Of a DNA stretch of 64,000 nt, positions 46,013 to 62,100 are shown piece after piece. A program made the position numbers and the translations under genes. The stretch lies in assembly GCA_037349105.1 (NCBI GenBank), contig JAYJMM010000118.1, forward strand, positions 1,116,001 to 1,180,000. Direction: 5' to 3'. Below the pieces are notes generated by a model that did no database searches, had not been told where the DNA came from, and worked only from the letters and a program-made list of their open reading frames with translations. The first letter of the stretch is position 1; each line of letters starts with the position of its first letter. Source of the stretch: Limnomonas spitsbergensis (lineage: Eukaryota; Chlorophyta; Chlorophyceae; Chlamydomonadales).

Positions 46013-48286
46013 ATGAGTGATATGGCGGATCGAAAGACACAGAAGCAGATCTTGCTCTTGGACGTCATGGTGAGGTTCCGAGCGTCCACTTTACATCTCC
46101 ATTTCCAGTTGTTACATCCCCGGCCGCCCTATTAAGACTTGCTTGTCTATCTGCATCTACAGGAGGCTGTCATACTTGAGCTTCCTGTTGATGAGGATGC
46201 TCCTGGTGATGACTTCAGGACACCATCGTCGTCGACCCGTTCTTCAAGACGATGCCTAAGTTCTTCGGCCTGACGTTTGACGAGCTGATGCGCGCCAAAC
46301 ACCCCAGCGCCTGGGTCGAATTCGAGCGTGGGGAGATCGATCAGTCTGAGTTGTTCCGGAAGTTCTTCAAGGACGGCCGCAGCTTTGACGGAGAAGCCCT
46401 TATGCACACCATGGTGTGTGATGATTTTTCCTCAGTGGAAAGTTACTACATACAGCTGGCTACAAACATCTGTGCCTCTGTGAACGATGCCTCTCTTGAT
46501 TCCTGATCCTGATTTTGATACAAGGGAACATGCCTGCACAACCTGTAAACAGAGCAGGGAGTGACCCAATCACAAATCAGTGCCCTCTCTTGATTTCTGC
46601 TCAGGTAGAAGCTTACGAGTACATCCAGGGCATGGAGAGCCTTCTACAGCGGCTGAAAGATTCAGGGCATGAGATGCACGCGCTGAGCAATTATCCGGAT
46701 TGGTACAGGTGGGGCTGGGCAACCCTGATACATACCTGCTGCTGATGAACTTCATGCTTGTGCTTCGAGTTGTTAGACACCAGCTTGTTGCTGTCATGAT
46801 TTTTGCTCGTCTTGTTCTTTGCACTATATCTACACTAAGTGAACTGGTGTGATTTTGTTATGAATTGCTTGTATGTTGTGGCTCTTGCTGTTAGGTGTAT
46901 TGAAAACAAGCTGACCCTCTCGCGCTACATCAGCTGGACCTTCATCTCATGCACCGGCCCCATGAAGGTAAGATTCCTTAAGGATAATTGTTGCTGATCA
47001 ACAAAGTGACCTAAGTGTGTGCCAATTAATACACACTTTCATGTCATGCCAGTGCCTCCAATATTGCTTTCAGTCCTGACATGCACTGGGGTATGATGAT
47101 TATTATCTTTTGAGGGATACTGTCCCGATCAAAGACGTTCCCATTTGTGAAAATATGTTTTGCTTGAACGCTTGGCTTCTGACCCCCTCGAGTACACTCA
47201 CATCAGCATGCATCCTGTGTAGTGTCCATTGTTTGAAAACTTAAACTAACATGACCACCTGGACTTCACCCAGCAATGGAGGAGTGATGATTTTAATATG
47301 TTTGAGGGATCCCGTCCCGATCAAAGACGGCCCCATTTTTGAAAATATTCTATGCTTGAACGCTTGGCTTCTGATCTCCATTTGCTTAAACGTCCGCTCT
47401 TAACTCCATTAGACCATCACCGGTAGATTTCTTCATGAAATTGTAGTACAAGGTTTCAAAGCCTGAAGCAAGCCGTGTTAAAATATTTTGTCATCATTCG
47501 CCGTCATGTCCCCACCATTGAAGCTTTTGAGAAATGATGATTTTATCTTTTTGAGGGATCCCGTCCCGATCAAAGACGGCCCCGTATATGAAACGATCAA
47601 ATGCTTGAACGCTTGGCTTCTGATCTCAATACGCTTTGAATTCAGCACTCCATGACACATAGATTTGACCTTGAAAAATGTTGTGACTCATGACGCCGCA
47701 AAATATGCAGTAATGCATGTATCTGATCGATTGTTTTCAATTAAGGGCCATAACATTTTCCAACCATCCCGACACCGGTCATTGAGATATGATGATTTTT
47801 ATCTTTTGAGGGATCCCGTCCCGATCAAAGACGGCCCCATTTATGATAAAACCAAATGCTTGAACGCTTGGCTTCTGATCTCCTTCCAACATCATGCTGT
47901 GAAACGCTTCATGACTACAACAGTTAACTGAAGTACTTTGCTATGGTGAAACTTGCTTTCTTGGCAGGGCTTGAGGAAGCCAGATGTCGAGGCATATGGA
48001 GTGGCTGTGAGGGAGCTGAGCACTCCTGCAGGTGCGATACGGAGTTTGCAGTATTGTATGTGCTAATACATTCCAGCCTGGGAATAAACCACCACCAGGA
48101 TATGCCCTGAGTCTGACTCTGCTGATAACATGATTGTTGTCCTTATCCTGTGTAGGCCAGCTAATTTTTGTGGACGACCGCGCAGTGAATGTGGACGCTG
48201 CCCAAGCTGCAGGCCTCGATGGCATTCTCTTCAAGGGCGCGGTTGGACTAGAAGAGAGTCTGAAGCAGCGGGGTCTGCAATTTTGA
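46013..48286 (+). CDS. HAD phosphatase, plant FMN-hydrolase-like
   Basis: HAD-superfamily phosphatase resembling the chloroplast FMN hydrolase (FHY1 type, Arabidopsis At1g79790 as I recall), which would dephosphorylate FMN to riboflavin. Exons: 46013-46069, 46219-46413, 46605-46708, 46895-46967, 47968-48031, 48156-48286. Motif I is LLLDVMDTIV, split by intron 1. Then come FFGLTFDELMRAKHPSAWVE, motif II in HALSNYPDWY, SWTFISCTG, motif III Lys in LRKPD, and motif IV IFVDDRAVNVDAA. In motif I the residue two after the nucleophilic Asp is Met rather than Asp, with an Asp at +3. I believe plant homologues share this. The start is the ATG at 46013, but the frame is open upstream (SIKFAGLHRSGIASSSTP), so a spliced transit peptide is likely. 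Intron 4 (46968-47967) hosts four snoRNAs. Confidence 0.88.
47088..47187 (+). ncRNA. Box C/D snoRNA, copy 1 (intronic)
   Basis: C box ATGATGA at 47093-47099, D box CTGA at 47179-47182, 90 nt apart end to end. The flanks GGGG (47088-47091) and CCCC (47183-47186) form a terminal stem. Guide TGAACGCTTGGCT (47165-47177) ends one base before the D box. It should pair with large-subunit rRNA AGCCAAGCGUUCA and, by the D+5 rule, direct 2'-O-methylation of the second C. The central part has three differences from the other copies (ACTG, GTT). Confidence 0.82.
47275..47382 (+). ncRNA. Box C/D snoRNA, copy 2 (intronic)
   Basis: C box GTGATGA at 47284-47290, D box CTGA at 47371-47374. A seven-base terminal stem AATGGAG/CTCCATT (47275-47281 with 47376-47382) pairs perfectly. 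The guide is the same 13 nt before the D box. The stem sequence differs wholly from the other copies, which supports selection for pairing. Confidence 0.88.
47527..47629 (+). ncRNA. Box C/D snoRNA, copy 3 (intronic)
   Basis: C box ATGATGA at 47534-47540, D box CTGA at 47620-47623, terminal stem TTGAGA/TCTCAA (47527-47532 with 47624-47629). Same guide next to the D box. The central block GGGATCCCGTCCCGATCAAA is shared with copies 2 and 4. Confidence 0.88.
47784..47882 (+). ncRNA. Box C/D snoRNA, copy 4 (intronic)
   Basis: C box ATGATGA at 47789-47795, D box CTGA at 47875-47878, short terminal stem GAGA/TCTC. Same guide. The copy lies about 85 nt before the 3' splice site at 47967, close to the spacing favoured for intronic C/D snoRNAs. 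Confidence 0.85.
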
Positions 48287-49000
48287 GTGCAAATGGGTTG
48301 GTTGGTAGACTCCCCTAGTGTATTTGTACATGTTCTGGTATGGTGTCGTGTCAATCATAGACAACTGCTTCATGTTTGTTTCTTTCACTAATACAATTTT
48401 GGCAGTGATGTATTTGTTTCCATTGTAATGTTCACATGCAATCCCCCCGATAAGCTTCATTGTTGTTGTTGCTAACCGGTAACTGTATTTTTAAACTGCC
48501 TCTGGTGAAGTGGCGATTGAGATATGGTTAATAGTGTATCTGAAGTCCCGGGGCACAGATTCAAAACTAGCAAGCCTTCTTGTGCAGAGCTCAGTGGTGT
48601 AACGACATTGACAGATTCAAACTGATTTGTTCTCCTTTCATGAGGATCATCCCCCAGTCTTGAGACACTAGGACCAAGGTGTGACAACCCACAGTGCACC
48701 AGATTCAACCCGAGACGCGATAACTCTGACTTAACTTACGAGTGACTTGCAATACGTGCCACAAGACAGACCAGGGTAAGATAATCTAGGACATGCTAGA
48801 TCACCAGCCATGCGAGCTGGGCAGGCTAGAACCAGACCACCAGAACTCTTGCCGCAGGGCACAGTTTAAGATCATGGACAGCGCTCCTGAACGAACGATC
48901 GGATTAGTAAGCAGTTGTCTTCATCCCTGGCTTTCCAGTTTAGGCCGCCACCTGCAGGGCCAGGCAACAAGTCCGGTCGAGTAATCGTTGTTATGTCAAT
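48287..49000. other. Intergenic, no gene seen
   Basis: 3' flank of the phosphatase gene. Short frames only. Confidence 0.4.
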
Positions 49001-49879
49001 AACGTCACACCTCTGGGTCCGCCCAAAGCTCTGCCGCGTGGGCGCCCAACTGTTCAGAAGGGAGAAAAGAAGAAACTAAAAGGAAGAGGGGGGAAAGGAA
49101 CAAAAGGAGAGGCCGGGAAGGCAAAGAAGACCAAGTCCGACAACTGAGTTCCACTAGAGTGTAGCCCTGAACAAAGCCTCTAAAAAAATCCACAAAAGCA
49201 AGCGTATCCTACCCCTGCTTGGCCATGAGGGCGCCTCACTGATCAGAAGGGAGCAGAGAAGAAACTAAAAAGGGGGAAAACAACGACAACAAACAAAACA
49301 TGACCAAAAGAGAAGGCCGGAAGGGCAAACGACACCGGCGCCTCAGAATCCCTAGAGACTAACCCTCCACAATGCCCACAGCAGAGTCCACAAAAGCAAG
49401 TGCATCCCACCCCAATCATTGTTATGTGCATGCAGCTTTAGTGACTGAGTGCTATCAGCACTTCGGTGTCCCCGCCGTCTGAAAGTGGATGGGGGGCTGG
49501 ACTTGGGTGATGCAGTCAAAGAGGGCACCATGGCGAAGGATTCCCACATCATGTTGCAGGAAGGTCAGTACCCCAGGGGCAGGGGTTGTTGTTTGCCCCC
49601 TTTTTAGTTTCTTCTCTTCTCCCTTCTGCTCAGTGGGGCGCCTTCGCGGCCAAGGAAGGGTGGGATACGCTTGCTTTTCTGGACTTATCTTTTCTTAGAG
49701 GCTTTGTTGGGGGCTAGTCTCTAGTGGAACTCAGGTGTTGGACTTGGTCTTCTTTGCCTTCCCGGCCTCTCCTTTTGTTCCTTTCCCCCTCTCTTCCTTT
49801 TAGTTCCTTCTTTACTCCCTTCTGAACAGTTGGGCGCCCACGCGGCCGAGCTTTGAGCGGGACCAAAGGTGTGACGTTT
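49001..49879. mobile_element. Foldback (long inverted repeat) element
   Basis: The left arm from about 49001 (AACGTCACACCTCTGGGTCC) is matched inverted by the right arm ending at 49879 (read inward AACGTCACACCTTTGGTCCC). Arms are about 200 bp at roughly 90 percent identity and share GCCGCGTGGGCGCCCAACTG. The middle (49210-49430 and 49580-49690) is a second, more diverged inverted pair related to the arms. No transposase frame is present. Relatives of one end occur at 13150-13305. It sits 154 bp before the TrpRS start. Confidence 0.8.
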
Positions 49880-50033
49880 CTTATTCGAAGAGCAGAAGCG
49901 CTTGAAACTATGGGAACCCTATCCCGGCTAATGACCTAGGGTCAATCGGATACTCTTTAACCACAAGATTACCCAGGTGGTACATAAGCGACGACCCGAC
50001 GTGCATCGCCCTACAACCGCCGTTCCTTGAGCA

Positions 50034-55513
<5,480 letters not shown>

Positions 55514-56987
55514 AGATGCAGGCAGGGGGCTGGATTGTACACCCTGTCCCGTTTCAAACCTGTTCTTGTATTTTTTGTGATGAAGCAACTGTGTCCTTCT
55601 TGTGATTATAAGAAAACGTTCTGGGGCATCCATCCCTCATTGTAAGAAACAGGTCGAATTGACTACCGCTGTTTGTTCATGGGAGTGTCAGATACATGAC
55701 GACCATATCCCAGCCGACGGCCGGACCTGATGCATGGGCCACCAGCCATAGGCTCATCAAGGTTATGACCCTATCAGCCAAGTGGTGGCTACCAAGCGGC
55801 CAGGGCAAAGGGGGCTCATGCATTTCCGGTATATGCTGTTCGTCTGCTACACACCCTTAAGGTGGCGGTGCCTAGGATTGGACTACAGCTTCCTCACACC
55901 CAGTGCCGCAACAGGATTCAGCATGCCGCATGCACAATGGCGCTAACATAGGCGAGAGATGTATGCATGCGCAGGCGGTACTACTTAATACGATGTACAT
56001 GACTTTCCAACGGCTGATATGCCCAGATTGAAAGCCTGGGACTTGACTCTGCACACTTAATAGGTGGTAATCCATTCTCTCCATGAGAGCGACAAGTACC
56101 TAATAGAAACAAAATCGGATTTCAGCTTTCTGTGATGTCATGACACAGATGCTGGGCACTCTAGATACTGTCAAATAAATGTAAGTAAAAAATCTGTAAG
56201 GAGCCTTGAAGCTCTGAAGTCCCATGCGTCTTATCGGCGCCCAATACCATGCTGAAGACTAAAAATCTGAAATATATTTAAACGATGTAAAGTGAAGAAG
56301 GTCTTCAACATAGCTGATACCAGTGCTCAATGTTACTCAAACAAACAATACCAGGCTCGGACAGGCAAGCTATGGTACAATTAGACCGCATGATCCTCTC
56401 AACTAGGCTGGGGAACGTGTAGTAGTGCATGCCAGTACGGAGGTGCAATGCTATCTGGCGTCATCCTATGCTGTGCACCAGTCCTTCTGTTTCTACAATA
56501 AGCTTACAGGATGGGCAATAGTACATAAAAGCTAGTGGATGCGTTTGCCCTTTTCATGGCATTACCGGTATGGTACCCATGTCTCCTGTGGCTAAAAAGG
56601 GAGGCTACCCGATCCAAGTCCCCTATATATATGATGAATTTACTTACTTACGGCATGAAATAAAAGCTGCATAGCCATCCTCGTTCCAGAGAAAACTTCA
56701 TAAATGAGGGACTCAGAATTTCCACACTTATGTTGAACAATGGGACAATAACTGAAGAGCGAGACAGCACACCCGCATTAGTCGATGGTCTGACTAGGCA
56801 GAGAATCTCTTGATCTGATCCCACCAACTACAGGGTACAAACTGCGGAGGACTTCGCAACATACATTATCTGCTTGGCGTAAGTTGATATTTGAAAGAAA
56901 ATAACCAGAGGACATCTGGCAGACAAGCATCAAAATATGATACCTGCTTACCGTTATACTGCTCGTCTCACAATACTAAATTAGGAA
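55514..56987. other. Convergent intergenic region
   Basis: 3' flanks of TrpRS and of the minus-strand gene that follows. No gene or RNA recognised, and the sequence becomes AT-richer. Confidence 0.4.
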
Positions 56988-58202
56988 TCAGGATGCTGAC
57001 CTGAATTTCTTAGAAGGTGCGCCGGGCCTGCTACATGCGGCAGTAGAAGCAACAACATCTGGCCCACCGCAGGGCCCATCAGGGCAAGCCTGAGCACCGC
57101 TCACAGAAGTTGCGCTGGCAAGTAGCCCTGGCAACAGACCGTCCAGGGCAGGCACGTTGAGATCTGCGCCCTGAGCAGCTTTGAGGGCCCAGGCGATGGA
57201 CTTGATGCGCCGGTGCGCATTGCCCGGCCCTGCCAGGTTTGACAGAGCGGGGGGATTCGGGGCATGATGCAAGGGTGGCAGAGCTGCGGCTCCCCAAGCT
57301 CTCGCCAGCGCCACCTCCGTGCCACCATCCAACGAGAAGGCCGGTCGCGACCAGTCGCCCTCAGATTTCGTCCATAAGGCGGCTCGCCCCATGCCCCGCC
57401 TTCGGGAAGCCATACCGCCTTTGCTACCTCTGCTGCCTTCTGTCTGCTCTGACGGGGATGGCAGCCAAGGCCCTGGCTTGGATGCATCAGCACACCTCGA
57501 TGTAGGCATGGTGTCAGCGGTGTCCCAGACATTCGCAAACTCGCACCAGGTGGGCTCCAGCAGCGGCACCTCAGCCCCCGAAGCTGACAGCATGACCAGA
57601 TGAGTGGCCTCAGCCGGCGCCTCGTTCGCACGCCGCCCTGGTGCGGCGGCGTTGCATGCGCGGGCAAACCCGGGCGACTGGAGCGATAGGGCACTCGAGA
57701 CCGTAGTATTTTCCATAGGGGAGAGGGGCGACACGCTGCTGGACACGTTTGTCGGTATCGGCCACTTTGGGGGTAACCCCGGACCCTGCTGCAGCAGAAC
57801 GGAGGAGGATGAGGAGAAAGGGCTCTTGCCCTCCTGCTGCCTGTCTTTAAGCAGGGGCCTGTGGGCCTTACTTGCTGCGCTAGCAGCCTGCAGGGAGAGG
57901 TCTGCCGGCCGGTTGTTGAAATGCATTGACAGCAGCGACACATGGGGGTTCCCCGGGGCTGCATTCCTTGCTGGGGTTGGCTGCTGCATCCTTGGCACAG
58001 CATTCCTGACTATGCTCTCCCCTCCTCCTGGCGACGAGCGCTTGCCATCAGCTTCTGCAGCTATGCTGTGAGATGCTAGGCTGGAGCTGGAGCTGGACCT
58101 AATCCTCCCCAACAAGGCAGGGAGGCCCTCGAGTTCCGGTCTCATTGACCAGCCATGCTGCGGAGGACTGTTGGTGAGAATGCTCGTCTCCTGCGACGGC
58201 AT
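56988..58202 (-). CDS. Unknown low-complexity protein
   Basis: A single open frame of 404 residues starts at the ATG at 58202 (MPSQETSILTNSPP) and ends PSKKFRSAS. It is rich in Ser, Pro, Ala and Gly with poly-Ser runs and no membrane segment or known catalytic motif. The most ordered part is LEPTWCEFANVWDTADTMP in the middle and HRRIKSIAWALKAAQGADLN near the end. The frame stays open upstream (NIGSTPRTSLL), so an earlier exon may exist. Its length without stops is unusual for this region, which favours a real gene, probably largely disordered and perhaps regulatory. A plus-strand frame at 57604-58071 is taken as a shadow. Confidence 0.6.
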   Translation of the reverse strand: MPSQETSILTNSPPQHGWSMRPELEGLPALLGRIRSSSSSSLASHSIAAEADGKRSSPGGGESIVRNAVPRMQQPTPARNAAPGNPHVSLLSMHFNNRPADLSLQAASAASKAHRPLLKDRQQEGKSPFSSSSSVLLQQGPGLPPKWPIPTNVSSSVSPLSPMENTTVSSALSLQSPGFARACNAAAPGRRANEAPAEATHLVMLSASGAEVPLLEPTWCEFANVWDTADTMPTSRCADASKPGPWLPSPSEQTEGSRGSKGGMASRRRGMGRAALWTKSEGDWSRPAFSLDGGTEVALARAWGAAALPPLHHAPNPPALSNLAGPGNAHRRIKSIAWALKAAQGADLNVPALDGLLPGLLASATSVSGAQACPDGPCGGPDVVASTAACSRPGAPSKKFRSAS

Positions 58203-59130
58203 CAAGAGGCTCGTGCGCGGCGTCGATCCGATGTTTTTCTTTTGCCTAGCCAGATCGAATCTCTCTCATCTGCTGCATGAAGCAGGCGGCAGGCTCCAAG
58301 GTAGAGCTTAAGTTTCGTCCGATGCAGGACGTCTCAAAAAATGGCACCCGGAGAGCGAAGGTGAGGCGTGACCTGAGCTTAACAGCAGGGGTAACAGATT
58401 TCAGGTTGGTCCTATGTGTTTCCTGCTGTCAGCTTTCTTTTTTAAGCTGTACTAGGAGCTCTGCGAGGACCTCTAGGAAGCCCGGACTGAGGCTGATTGT
58501 GTGATTGCATCCCCTGGATTGCATCGCATGTCTACGCCTTAGGGTTTTAGGGTTTGAAACTTTGAACCTCATACCTGATGGTGACGAAGAGGAGCATACA
58601 CATTACAGTGCCTTGTTGCGCATAAATCGCAGTAAATGTGTGAACGCATATTTATCATGTTGCACTTTTCCTGAAGCTGAGCTTCCTGCAAAGATCCGGA
58701 CCAGGGGATCCGGACTGACGCAAACAAACAAACTCATGCGAATGGTGGTTATCTACATATCTCGCTTTCGTAGTTCGATACCTGTTCTGATAATCTGAAG
58801 CTGCCCTAGAGAATTTCACAGGTGGAGCGTGTTGCCGTTGTCTCTGGTTTCCGAATTCCGATACCTGTTTTTTCTGCACCCCTGGTCCACACTTTGTTGA
58901 TCTAAAAGTTCGCACCGACGAGGGCGAGCATTTGCGGGTCTGAGCTCCGGCTATCGTACCAGGACTGCTTCCTGAGGGCGACATGACAATGATAAATCCA
59001 CATATAGATATTCATCCATCCAACTGTCTTGAGGGATACAAAAAGCCGCAATAGAGCAGCAGTAGGGAATCGGGGAATCGGGGTGCCATCTGAGGTGCCG
59101 GCCGAGGCCGACAAGAAATCACATTCGGGT
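58203..59130 (+). promoter_or_regulatory. Divergent upstream region; possible first exon 58277-58360
   Basis: An ATG at 58277 opens MKQAAGSKVELKFRPMQD up to a plausible donor (GCGAAG|GTGAGG at about 58360). Its phase does not obviously join the 59131 frame, so it may be another gene's exon or the true 5' end of the rhodanese-type gene after a missed exon. The minus-strand gene starts 75 bp away, so one divergent promoter may serve both. TTTTAGGG/TTTAGGG words lie near 58536-58550. Confidence 0.35.
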
Positions 59131-62100
59131 ATGACAAGCAACAGAGAGAATGACAGAGATATCACCAAGAAGAAGAAGAGGAGGCGGTCTGAGGGCCATG
59201 CACCTGGGCAGCCACCTGAGCAGGCCCCTGCTGCCAACATGGCGGCCAAGGGGCCATCTCCGCGTAAGAAGAAGAAAAAGCGGCATGCAGAGGTCCATGC
59301 AGCTGATCCAGCCGCAAATGGATCCTTGCCAGCCTCATCACCGGAAGCGGGGCCGCGCCATGACAGGAAAAAGGCAAAGCGGGACAGGCTGAACAAGAAG
59401 AAAAAGCTGCGCAAGGCGCAGGCCACTGCAGGCACCTCACAGGTTGCAGCTAAATCGGAAGGTAGCACCCCTGGCTTTATGCAGCAGGCTGGTGCTAGTC
59501 CAGAGCAAGAAAAGAAGCAGGAGAGGCAGCAACAGAAGCAGCAGCTGGAGCACCGACAACAGGCAGAACAGCATCAGGAGCAGCAGCAGTCAGGCAGCAA
59601 GAGGAAGATGCTCAAAGGCTGGTTCCCCGGCGCAGTCCAGGTCAAGGTTGATAATGGTGGAGGTGGGGGCGCAGCTGCAGCGCATCCCGGCTGCTCTGTC
59701 TCGATCGTCCTCTTCTACCAGTACATCGAGCCTGTCTGGTCTGAGACACGCAAACAGGCCGTCATGCAGCACTTTGTGGACAAGGTGCGCCCCCAGCTGA
59801 AACGGCTCTTGATATCTGCTGTTTAGTGCTTTATCGGAGTGGGGCTGCGATAAAGGGAAGGCTTGTCCGTACTGATCAATTAGACCAGCCACGCTGTTTG
59901 ATAATTTTAGCCACACTGATGGATTGAGTCGGCCATACATTCGCAGACCAGCTTAGCTGTGCATAGCAAGCGATGGCTCTCTCGAATGCCACCTCCTGTC
60001 ACCTGTGTGAATATCTTTGCAGGGCACTGAGCTGGGAATAGGAGGAAGAGCACGCGTTGCGCAAGAGGGCGTCAACTGCACCCTGTCGGGCAAGCAGGCA
60101 AGACCCAGTTGCATACGACAACGGTATCGGTACATAATAATCATACATTTTGGCCTAACGTCCTTTATCCCTAATGAGATCAGAGATTAAGAGGCAGGTT
60201 ATCAAAGCTTATCTCGGTAGAAGCTTGTATGATTTTTCAGATAAGCTCCTTTCCGCTCAGCAGCAGCATTGCCTTGTGCTGACCATGGACCAATCCTTGA
60301 ACGCATGGGCTGCCTACATGCCCACAAATTCAGCAGAGTGTATTGCCACTGGCTGTCCCAGCAATCTGTTTCTCTCGGACCCCTTAAGCTCGCCCTCCCC
60401 CCCCCGGACTCCTGCCTTGACACTCTCAGTGGACTGGCCTCAGCAATTGGCTGGCCTCAGCCCTCTGGCATGATTAGCTTGATCCCTGGGGTCTTTGGGG
60501 ATGGGTTGCTCTATACCCCTCCAGAGGTCTCAATGGCCTTACTCTCCATGCACCCTGCAACAGTGTGGTGCCTGCTCTCCCGACTGCCCACTGCCCCCTT
60601 CCCTCCGCTGCCTGCTCCCACTGATCCACTGCCACCTTCCCTCCGTTGCCTTCCAGGATGCCCTGGAGCGCATGGCCGCCTCGCTCGTCCAGCTGGACCC
60701 GGCATTCTCTCGAACGGACTTTAAGTATATCGCGGACCTCCCCGCTAGCCGCCACTTTGCACAGCTGACGGTGTTCCCCGTCAGAGAGCTGGTCACGTAT
60801 GGGATTAAAGACCCGTCCTTAGCGCCCACCTCACAGGTACGCATCAGGGGCCACAACACGGGTCTGACCACTTGCACTGATTAAACAAGAACACCTATTT
60901 TGCAGTTCAGGTATCCAACTTAATGCAGGATCAGGCTGGGAGTGTGTGGGGCAGGCTCAGACCAGAATCAGCTCAGGCATGTATACGGGAACAGATGACG
61001 AGCCAGTCAAACTAGGACATTGGACTTAAGTCAAGACTCTTCACCGGACGACTTATAACACAGTCTTTTGTCTGATTGACAGGGCAACGTTCGGATGTTG
61101 CGATGCTAAACTGTGGGGGGGGTGGGAAGTTCTCAAGAGTGCGCTCTTTCACATAGGGCCTCAGTTCCGGGGTTTGTGCCTTTACGAACGCTGTTTGTGC
61201 TTTTCTTAGGTGACAGTGCTTCGCCTAGCCTTGTGCACTGCAAGAGGAGGAAACAAAGCCACAGTGCCACATACCCCTAGGGCCTTGGCACATGAAAGTG
61301 TTTTCACGCGCCAAGCACGTGAGCACGCAATTTAATAAGATTATTGCGCGGCGTAGGGTTAAAGCCACAGCCACACCGATACCAAAGCACAGTTCCTCTG
61401 TCACAAGTCTCCTATTTGAAACGTGAACCGCCCTCCTATTTGAATTGCAATCTCGTTGCCTCCTCTAGGGGGGCGTGCACCTGGAACCCTTGGACTTCCA
61501 CAAGAAGATGGAGTGTCCCAACACAGTAATCGTCGACGTGCGCAACTTCTACGAGGTGCGACAGGCTGAACGGCTCTCATGCCTGACATAGGTGGTGTGA
61601 AGGCCCATGCTGTGGTTGTGAGGATGGGCTGTGGGAGGGAGAGCGGAACGAGGGCTCGCTACCAATCCAGGCTCAGATGACGCTTTTACCGTCTCTTCAG
61701 CAGCAGCCATGCTGTCCTCCAATGATGCCCCTGCTGCAGGAGTGTATTCTATTCGACACCATTGCCCCCTGAGTACTAGAATCCTCCCCATTAAGACGCC
61801 CGCCTCACGCACGTTCCTCGTCACGATGGCCTCCCTTGACGTGTGCCCCGCCCTCTCACAGGCTGACATCGGCAATTTCAACCCGGCCACCAGCACGGGC
61901 GCCTCAGGCAAGGACGTGGCCAAGCTCGTGAACCCCAAGATGCGTCAGAGCACCGACTTCCCGGACTGGCTGCGGAGGGAGGAGACCAAGGAGGAGCTGG
62001 CAGGTGGGAACTTGGGGCTACTGTGAGGATGGGGGGGCTGCATCCTACCGGCATGGCGGGAAGGGACTGGTAGCTGCCTAGCTGGTCAGCTTCAGTCTTA

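Noticed and set aside
57604..58071. 155-residue plus-strand frame
   Set aside because: Opposite-strand shadow of the longer 404-residue minus frame.
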